In this document: positions 57,392 to 64,000 of the stretch, one piece after another | How the letters are laid out: each line of letters opens with the position of its first letter | How positions within the stretch are numbered: the stretch's first letter is position 1 | Origin: Roseibium sp. | GTDB lineage: Bacteria; Pseudomonadota; Alphaproteobacteria; Rhizobiales; Stappiaceae | Length of the DNA: 64,000 nt | Reading direction: 5' to 3' | NCBI GenBank assembly: GCA_017643925.1 | Contig: JAEPML010000008.1 | Coordinates: 1-64,000, forward strand | Notes under the pieces: model-generated | The model's database searches: none | The model's input: the letters and a program-made list of their open reading frames with translations, nothing else | What the model was told of the DNA's origin: nothing | Program-made: the position numbers and the translations under genes

Positions 57392-57903
57392 CAGGTACCG
57401 CCCTCAGCTCCGTCTTTTTCAATGGTCCAGTGACCGGATTTGCCACCTGCCTTTTCAAGAAGGCGGATGTCACCGATCACCATGCCCCGATCGACGGCCT
57501 TTGCCATGTCATAAATCGTCAAGCAGGCAAGCGAACAGGCGGTGAGGGCTTCCATCTCCACGCCCGTTTGTCCACTCACCTTTGTCGTTGCGGTGACTTG
57601 AAGGCCGGGCAGATCCTCGTCGATTTCTACGTCGACGGTTACCTTGGACAGCATGAGCGGGTGACACAAGGGGATCAGTTCGTGGGTTTTCTTGGCCGCC
57701 ATGATGCCGGCGAGACGCGCCGTACCGAGGACATCCCCCTTCTTGGCGTTGCCGGACCGTATCAGGTCCAGTGTCTCGCGCTTCATCGTTACGGAGCCGC
57801 GTGCGGATGCGAGCCTGTGGGTGACGGCTTTCTCCGACACATCCACCATGTTGGCGGCGCCAGAACTGTCGATATGTGTAAGGCCTGCGTTCTTGTCCGG
57901 CAT
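57391..57903 (-). CDS. moaC: Cyclic pyranopterin monophosphate synthase MoaC
   Basis: MoaC acts with MoaA in the first step of molybdenum cofactor synthesis. The 170-residue protein begins [18 protein letters not shown] and has [27 protein letters not shown], and [20 protein letters not shown], all family hallmarks. It begins 6 nt after trpC and overlaps moeA by one base, consistent with one transcript. Confidence 0.97.
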   Translation of the reverse strand: MPDKNAGLTHIDSSGAANMVDVSEKAVTHRLASARGSVTMKRETLDLIRSGNAKKGDVLGTARLAGIMAAKKTHELIPLCHPLMLSKVTVDVEIDEDLPGLQVTATTKVSGQTGVEMEALTACSLACLTIYDMAKAVDRGMVIGDIRLLEKAGGKSGHWTIEKDGAEGGT

Positions 57904-57909
57904 TTCTGT

Positions 57910-58722
57910 TTACACAGCTTTCGAGAGTGAAGGACGTTCCAGAAGCGTTTTTGTGGCTGTCGCGACGTCCTCCTGGCGCATCAGGCTTTCACCAATCAGG
58001 AACGTGGAAATGCCGACCTTGTTCATGCGATCAAGGTCCTGCGGAGTGAAGAGACCCGATTCACCGACAATGATCCGTTCGGACGGTATCTGCGGTGCGA
58101 GTTCTTCGCTGGTTTCCAGCTTCGTTTCAAACGTCTTCAGATTTCGGTTGTTGATGCCCAGAAGCGGCGATTTCAGTTTCAGCGCGCGTTCAAGTTCTTC
58201 GCCGTTGTGGACTTCCAGAAGGACATCCATGCCAAGATCAAAAGCGGTGTCTTCAAGTTCCTGGGCCGTTGCATCATCGACGGCTGCAAGAATGATGAGA
58301 ATGCAATCCCCACCCCAGGCGCGGGCTTCATACACCTGATAGTTGTCGTATAGAAAATCCTTCCTGAGAGCGGGCAGGGAGACTCGGTCGCGTGCCGCGG
58401 TCAGAAATTCCGGTTTGCCCTGAAACGAGGGCGTATCCGTCAGAACAGAAAGACAGGCAGCCCCTCCTGCCTCGTAGGCCTGAGCCAGGCTTGGAGGGTC
58501 GAAATCCGCGCGGATCAGACCCTTCGACGGGCTCGCTTTCTTGATTTCCGCGATCAGCGCATACTCGCCTGCGGCATGTTTGGCTTCGATTGCCTTCTGA
58601 AATCCCCGCGGAGCTTCGACATCCGTGATCCGGGCTTTCAGGTCGTCCAGCGAGGTGCTTGCCTTTGCGGCGTCAATTTCCTCACGCTTGTAGGATTCGA
58701 TTTTCTGGAGGATATCAGCCAT
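57910..58722 (-). CDS. trpC: Indole-3-glycerol phosphate synthase
   Basis: TrpC closes the indole ring in tryptophan synthesis, as a TIM-barrel enzyme. The 270-residue protein shows [20 protein letters not shown] with a catalytic Lys, [45 protein letters not shown] and [13 protein letters not shown]. The start at 58722 matches the conserved N-terminus; the longest frame adds 30 residues that overlap trpD. It is monofunctional, with no TrpF fusion. It begins 4 nt after trpD. Confidence 0.97.
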   Translation of the reverse strand: MADILQKIESYKREEIDAAKASTSLDDLKARITDVEAPRGFQKAIEAKHAAGEYALIAEIKKASPSKGLIRADFDPPSLAQAYEAGGAACLSVLTDTPSFQGKPEFLTAARDRVSLPALRKDFLYDNYQVYEARAWGGDCILIILAAVDDATAQELEDTAFDLGMDVLLEVHNGEELERALKLKSPLLGINNRNLKTFETKLETSEELAPQIPSERIIVGESGLFTPQDLDRMNKVGISTFLIGESLMRQEDVATATKTLLERPSLSKAV

Positions 58723-58726
58723 CTGG

Positions 58727-59740
58727 TTATCCGTTTGAGGCGGCGACAAGCTTTTCGAGCGTGTCAGCTGCCGAACCGTTGTCAATTGTCTCTGCGGCCA
58801 TGGCAACCCCATCCTTGAGGTTTCCTACCTTGTCGGCGACAAGCAGCGAGGCAGCGGAGTTGAAAAGGACGATATCCCTGTAAGCGTTCTTGGCCCCGGC
58901 CAGGACTTCGCGCAGGGCCTTCGCATTTTCAGCGGGAAGGCCGCCCTTGAGGTCTTTGGCATCCGCGATGTCCAATCCGGCGTCGGCTGGGGTGATCTCG
59001 AAGGAGCGAACTGCACCATTTTCCAGCTCGCAGACATAGGTCGGACCTGTTGTGGTGATTTCGTCCATGCCGTCGGAACCGTGCACGACCCAGACCTTCT
59101 CGGATCCGAGCTCCTTCAGCGACTGGGCGACAGGTTCGATCCACTTGTGGGCAAAGACGCCGACCATCTGGCGCTTGACGCCTGCAGGGTTCGACAGGGG
59201 GCCGAGCAGGTTGAAGATTGTCCGGGTACCGAGCTCCATCCGAGTGGGCCCGACATGTTTCATCGCAGCATGATGCAGTGGAGCGAACATGAAACCGATA
59301 CCGGCCTTGTCCAGACAATCGGAAATCTTGTCCGGACCGATATCAATGTTCACGCCCAACTCGGAGAGCGCTTCGGCCGCGCCCGACTTGGAAGACAGGG
59401 ACCTGTTGCCGTGTTTGGCGACAGGCACACCGCACCCGGCAACAACAATCGCGGTGCAAGTTGAGATGTTGTAGCTTCCCGATGCGTCGCCGCCCGTACC
59501 AACAATGTCGATGGCATCGTCGGGTGCTTCGACGGGAAGCATCTTTGCGCGCATTGTTGCGACTGCACCTGTCACTTCTGCAATGCTTTCGCCGCGCACC
59601 CGAAGGGCCATCAGAAAGCCACCAAGTTGCGAGGGCGTCGCGGATCCGGACAGGATTACTTCAAAGGCTTCCCGGGCCTCTGACGGAGACAATGTGTTGC
59701 CGTCGGCGACCTTGGAAATAATGTCCTTGAATGTACTCAT
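58727..59740 (-). CDS. trpD: Anthranilate phosphoribosyltransferase
   Basis: TrpD transfers phosphoribose from PRPP to anthranilate. The 337-residue protein has the PRPP and anthranilate binding motifs [37 protein letters not shown] and [14 protein letters not shown]. It is not fused to a glutamine amidotransferase. It lies between ppiD and trpC in a tight minus-strand operon. Confidence 0.97.
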   Translation of the reverse strand: MSTFKDIISKVADGNTLSPSEAREAFEVILSGSATPSQLGGFLMALRVRGESIAEVTGAVATMRAKMLPVEAPDDAIDIVGTGGDASGSYNISTCTAIVVAGCGVPVAKHGNRSLSSKSGAAEALSELGVNIDIGPDKISDCLDKAGIGFMFAPLHHAAMKHVGPTRMELGTRTIFNLLGPLSNPAGVKRQMVGVFAHKWIEPVAQSLKELGSEKVWVVHGSDGMDEITTTGPTYVCELENGAVRSFEITPADAGLDIADAKDLKGGLPAENAKALREVLAGAKNAYRDIVLFNSAASLLVADKVGNLKDGVAMAAETIDNGSAADTLEKLVAASNG

Positions 59741-59752
59741 GCCAAAATCCGC

Positions 59753-61654
59753 TCAGTAATGTGAATTGTTGTCGAGGCCGATGACCCGGGCAATTCCGGC
59801 TTGGTTTATCTCGACGCCTGCCTGGTTTTCCTGTTCGGTGACGAACTGGCCAAGCAGCGAGTCCTGCAGTTGCTGCGAAAGCTGATCGCCCAACGTGGCC
59901 ACTTCCGTTGCGGATGCATCAAACGAAGGCGTCTCCGTGCCGGAAACACGCAAGATCAGCCGGCTGTTTGCAGCTTCACCATTGGTCGACGCGACCGTGC
60001 CCACAGGACCACTGAAGAGGGACGTGGTTGCTTCCCGGCCAAAATCGCCGGACGTGGCGTTGCGCGTAAGACCTTCGGCAGTTTTCACTTCAAGTCCTTC
60101 ACCGGTTGCCAGCGCCAGCAGCGGGGTGCCGTTCTGGGCACGGGTCAGGAGTTCCTCTGCCTTTTCGTCGAGCCTTTTGGTCAACTCATCCCGTTTCCAC
60201 GCCGCGATAACCCGATCTTCGACTTCGTCGATCGTGCGATCACGAGACGGCGTGACCTTGGTCACCTCGTACCAGAGAAATCCCTGATCGCCGAGCTGGA
60301 GGACATCGTTTTCAACCGCGACGTCACTGTCAAACGTGCCGGAAACCAGACCGTCAGCGGCAGGAAGATCAACCTCCGTTTCCGCAGTGGTGTTGCCGGA
60401 GGCATCGAAAGCCGCGGGCGTTTCAACAGTCAACGAGAACCGGTTGCCGACTTCATCCAGAAGCGCGCCACCTGCGCGGGCGTCCTCGATCTCGTCCAGC
60501 AGATCCAGGATTTCACGCTCGGCCTGTTCCTGCGCAAGATCGCGAACAATGCCTTCCCTTACTTCCTCGAATGGTTGCGTTGCTTCGGGGCGGATTTCCT
60601 CGAGATTCAAGATGACCGTTGAAAAACGCCCTTCGACAGCGCCGCTTGTTTCACCTTCGGCAAGCGAAAAGGCCGCGTCGCCAAGTGCTTCATCTAGGAA
60701 ATCGGATTTCGCCATCAGGCCGAGGGCAACGTCATTGTTGGCCAGGTTGCGTTCGCTCATGAGGTCGTCGAAGGTCTTGCCGTTTTTCAGTTCCTCGGCA
60801 GCAGCTTCTGCTTCATCCTGCGAAGGGAAAGACATCTGGCGCACCTTGCGGCGCTCGGGCTGGAAGAAATCGTCCTTGCGGCGCTCATATTCAGCAAGCG
60901 CGTCGTCTTCGTTGACGTCCTCGGCGCGGGCGAGCGTTTCCGGAGTAAGCGCGATGTATTTGATTTCGCGATATTCGGGAGCCCTGAAGTCAGCCTTGTT
61001 CTCTTCGAAATAGGCATTCAGGGCGTCTGTCGACGGATCTTCAATTTCTCCGATCTGCTCGGCAGTGATCAGAAGATAGTCTGCGTTCCGGCTTTCCCGC
61101 TGATAGGCATCCAGGACCGCGAGATAGCTGATGGGCGCTTTCATGCCACCGGCGACGCCTTCAGCAAGCTGACCGCGCTCCGCAATGTTCCGGCGTTGAA
61201 TGACATACTCGTCTTCGCGATAGCCATTTGCCTGCAGGAGCTGTTGAAGCCGGCCTCTGTCGTACCGTCCGTCGAAACCGCGAAACGCGGGGTCGGACTG
61301 GATGATGGAGGCCAGGCGCTCGTCCGAGACACCGAGCTGCAGGTTCTTGGCGGCGTTGTTCATCGCGGCTTCGGCCACGAGACGGCCGAGTGCCTGTTGT
61401 GGAATGCCAAGGGAGGATCCCTCATCCGGCGTAAGGGGACGACCGATCTGCTGCGACAGGCGATTCAGGTCTGAACGATAGGTGCGTTCGAAATCGAGAA
61501 GGGAAACTTCCGTTTCACCGACCTTCGCCGCAGTGCTCTGGTTAAAGCCCTGAAGGAAGTCGGCAACGCCCCAGATGGCGAAGCTGAAAATCAACAGCGC
61601 GATAAATACTTTGGCAATCCAGGTGCCGGCGCCCTTGCGCAGCGCGTCAAGCAT
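59753..61654 (-). CDS. ppiD: SurA N-terminal/PpiD-type peptidylprolyl isomerase
   Basis: This is a membrane-anchored periplasmic chaperone. The 633-residue protein has one N-terminal helix (IAKVFIALLIFSFAIWGVAD). A SurA-like N-terminal domain follows, and a parvulin (PpiC) domain in the middle is seen from SFPSQDEAEAAAEELKNGKT to FSLAEGETSGAVEG. A long C-terminal helical region completes it. In this family the parvulin domain is often weak in catalysis. It heads the operon ppiD-trpD-trpC-moaC-moeA and is divergent from tpiA, with 229 nt between the two starts. Confidence 0.93.
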   Translation of the reverse strand: MLDALRKGAGTWIAKVFIALLIFSFAIWGVADFLQGFNQSTAAKVGETEVSLLDFERTYRSDLNRLSQQIGRPLTPDEGSSLGIPQQALGRLVAEAAMNNAAKNLQLGVSDERLASIIQSDPAFRGFDGRYDRGRLQQLLQANGYREDEYVIQRRNIAERGQLAEGVAGGMKAPISYLAVLDAYQRESRNADYLLITAEQIGEIEDPSTDALNAYFEENKADFRAPEYREIKYIALTPETLARAEDVNEDDALAEYERRKDDFFQPERRKVRQMSFPSQDEAEAAAEELKNGKTFDDLMSERNLANNDVALGLMAKSDFLDEALGDAAFSLAEGETSGAVEGRFSTVILNLEEIRPEATQPFEEVREGIVRDLAQEQAEREILDLLDEIEDARAGGALLDEVGNRFSLTVETPAAFDASGNTTAETEVDLPAADGLVSGTFDSDVAVENDVLQLGDQGFLWYEVTKVTPSRDRTIDEVEDRVIAAWKRDELTKRLDEKAEELLTRAQNGTPLLALATGEGLEVKTAEGLTRNATSGDFGREATTSLFSGPVGTVASTNGEAANSRLILRVSGTETPSFDASATEVATLGDQLSQQLQDSLLGQFVTEQENQAGVEINQAGIARVIGLDNNSHY

Positions 61655-61883
61655 GACGTCTCCAGTGTTCTTTATTTTCGTTCAGCCGGTTGAACCGGTG
61701 AGAGTTGGTCGGCCTTAGCCGGAGCGGGCGGATCATAATGAGGTGTCGACCGCGCTGCAAGCCAGCGAGATACAAACTTCAGAGAGGATTATCAGTTTTA
61801 TCGTCAAAGGTAGATTGCAACCAATGAAAGCTTCTGCTCTATAGGCCGCAACACTAGCTTTCTGCGTGGGAGAACACTGAATT

Positions 61884-62642
61884 ATGAGCGCATCTATCAA
61901 GCCGCTGGTTGCCGGAAACTGGAAGATGAACGGCCTGAAATCGAACCAGGCGGAGTTTTATGGAATGCTGGCTGGTATTTCCGATGACCTCGCGGCTTCT
62001 GTAGATGCAATGATCTGTGCACCGGCCACGCTCGTCGCCGCGCTTGCCGACAAGGCCGGAAACGGTGCGATGGCGGTTGGCGGCCAAGATTGTCATGCAA
62101 AGGAATCAGGTGCGCATACCGGAGATATCTCGGCGGAAATGCTGAAGGATGCCGGCGCCAGCGCTGTGATTGTTGGTCATTCTGAGCGCCGGACGGATCA
62201 CGGTGAGAGCGATGCGGATGTCAATGCAAAGGCTCAGGCAGCCTGGCGCGCAGGTCTGGTTGCAATCATTTGTGTTGGAGAAACCGAGGCAGAACGCAAG
62301 GCAGGCCAGGCACTTGAAGTGGTCGAACGCCAGCTCGGTGCATCGGTTCCGGACGGGGCAACGGCTGAAAACACCGTCATCGCCTACGAGCCGGTTTGGG
62401 CAATTGGCACCGGCCTGACGCCCACCGCGGCCGATGTGGAAGAAATGCACAACGCGATGCGGGACAACCTCTCCAAGCGCCTGGGAGCTGAAGGTGAGGG
62501 GATGCGGCTTCTTTACGGTGGATCGGTAAAGCCTGCCAATGCCAGTGAACTCATGGCGGTTTCCAATGTAAACGGGGCTCTTGTAGGCGGTGCCAGCCTG
62601 AAGGCGACAGACTTTCTGGGCATTCTGGCAGCCTATTCCTGA
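61884..62642 (+). CDS. tpiA: Triosephosphate isomerase
   Basis: TpiA interconverts dihydroxyacetone phosphate and glyceraldehyde 3-phosphate. The 252-residue TIM barrel has VAGNWKMNG with catalytic Lys, VIVGHSERR with catalytic His, and [11 protein letters not shown] with catalytic Glu at about residue 169. The phosphate-binding [10 protein letters not shown] is also present. Length and motifs are normal. GGGAGAAC lies upstream of the ATG. secG follows after about 120 nt. Confidence 0.98.
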   Translation: MSASIKPLVAGNWKMNGLKSNQAEFYGMLAGISDDLAASVDAMICAPATLVAALADKAGNGAMAVGGQDCHAKESGAHTGDISAEMLKDAGASAVIVGHSERRTDHGESDADVNAKAQAAWRAGLVAIICVGETEAERKAGQALEVVERQLGASVPDGATAENTVIAYEPVWAIGTGLTPTAADVEEMHNAMRDNLSKRLGAEGEGMRLLYGGSVKPANASELMAVSNVNGALVGGASLKATDFLGILAAYS

Positions 62643-62704
62643 GTCACAAAGCAGCCCGGGGCTTGAACCTTCTTTGGTAAAGCCTCAATTGTAGGGTAGA
62701 AAGC

Positions 62705-62732
62705 TGGCGGCGTCTGGTGTAGAAGGCCGCCA
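62705..62732 (+). terminator. Weak hairpin between tpiA and secG
   Basis: TGGCGGC (62705-62711) and GCCGCCA (62726-62732) pair over a 14-nt loop, with no T tract. It could be an attenuator or only a chance structure. Confidence 0.3.
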
Positions 62733-62761
62733 AACTTGAATTCAATACAGATTGGCATTCG

Positions 62762-63145
62762 ATGGAAACGGTAGTCATCGTAATCCACCTCATGGTCGTT
62801 TTGGCCCTGGTGCTTGTTGTCCTCCTTCAGCGTTCCGAAGGCGGTGCGCTCGGTATGGGCGGTGGCGGCGGCGGTGGCGGCGGCCTCATGTCCAGCCGCG
62901 GTACTGCAAACATCCTGACGCGGGCAACTGCAGTTCTCGCCGTTGCGTTTTTTGCGACCTCGCTGACACTGAGCCTTATTGCAAAGAACACGGACAGCCC
63001 GGCTTCCATTCTGGACGCGGTCCCGGCAGCAACAGACGGTGCACCGGCAACCACGGAAGAGGGAACCGAAGGCGGATCAGGTGGCATCCTGGATCAGCTC
63101 AAGCCTCAGGAACCGACCGGACCGCAGGTGCCTGCTGCCCAATAA
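62762..63145 (+). CDS. secG: Preprotein translocase subunit SecG
   Basis: SecG is the small accessory subunit of the SecYEG channel. The 127-residue protein has two membrane helices (VVIVIHLMVVLALVLVVLLQ and ATAVLAVAFFATSLTLSLIA). They are joined by a cytoplasmic loop with RSEGGALGMG and a run of glycines, then LMSSRGTANILTRATA, the typical SecG signature. The C-terminal 45 residues are a Pro/Ala/Gly-rich acidic tail, commonly variable. It sits between tpiA and pyrG as in many alphaproteobacteria. Confidence 0.96.
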   Translation: METVVIVIHLMVVLALVLVVLLQRSEGGALGMGGGGGGGGGLMSSRGTANILTRATAVLAVAFFATSLTLSLIAKNTDSPASILDAVPAATDGAPATTEEGTEGGSGGILDQLKPQEPTGPQVPAAQ

Positions 63146-63176
63146 GGCCGTCTTTCCGGCCCGATCTTCAGACAAG

Positions 63177-63207
63177 TGCCCTGCGTTTGATCTCGCAGGG
63201 CATTTTT
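63177..63207 (+). terminator. Rho-independent terminator after secG
   Basis: TGCCCTGCG (63177-63185) and CGCAGGGCA (63194-63202) form a 9-bp stem with an 8-nt loop, followed by TTTTT. It separates secG from pyrG. Confidence 0.9.
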
Positions 63208-63216
63208 ATGTGTTAA

Positions 63217-64000
<784 letters not shown>

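Overview
The window is about 64 kb of chromosome from an alphaproteobacterium. The order dnaE // rpsB-tsf-pyrH-frr-uppS-cdsA-dxr-rseP-bamA-lpxD-fabZ-lpxA-lpxI-lpxB // gltA-gltX-comEC-lexA // moeA-moaC-trpC-trpD-ppiD-tpiA-secG-pyrG is the one familiar from Hyphomicrobiales (rhizobia and relatives). The use of LpxI, the GTTC-N7-GTTC type of LexA box, and a form II CO-dehydrogenase-like cluster also fit that group. A marine Stappiaceae member (Labrenzia/Roseibium-like) is my best guess; it rests on gene content and not on any database match.

Region 1 (1-17.9 kb) is core. It holds the 3' end of dnaE, a stand-alone cpaB-like gene with its own terminator, and a long + strand series for translation (rpsB, tsf, frr), UMP phosphorylation (pyrH), isoprenoid/undecaprenyl and phospholipid precursors (uppS, cdsA, dxr), envelope proteolysis and outer-membrane assembly (rseP, bamA) and lipid A (lpxD, fabZ, lpxA, lpxI, lpxB). 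rpsB has a clear promoter and a foldable leader whose closing helix covers the ribosome binding site.

Region 2 (17.9-27.4 kb) has a chemoreceptor gene, then citrate synthase and glutamyl-tRNA synthetase on the minus strand, comEC on the plus strand, and lexA with two perfect tandem LexA boxes upstream.

Region 3 (about 27.4-56.2 kb) is accessory. It separates lexA from moeA, which are close neighbours in the rhizobial genomes I remember. It contains an unrecognised small gene, a translationally coupled acyl-CoA ligase and PCC/DUF296-like pair, an arylformamidase-like hydrolase, and a complete-looking non-phosphorylative sugar oxidation locus. That locus has a CUT1 ABC importer, an SDR dehydrogenase, an SMP-30 lactonase, an enolase-superfamily dehydratase, an FAH-family dehydratase, an alpha-ketoglutarate semialdehyde dehydrogenase and a GntR/FCD regulator. 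It is followed by a histidine kinase with a REC-DUF3369-GGDEF-EAL response regulator, a form II CO-dehydrogenase-like cluster (coxG, coxS, coxL, an unknown gene, coxM), and a type I secretion ABC/HlyD pair without a visible substrate or TolC.

Region 4 (56.2-64 kb) returns to core: a tight minus-strand operon ppiD-trpD-trpC-moaC-moeA, and then tpiA, secG and the start of pyrG on the plus strand.

I saw no tRNA, rRNA, insertion sequence, integrase or CRISPR array. Start codons were chosen by family length and ribosome binding site. Several predicted starts lie downstream of the longest open frame.
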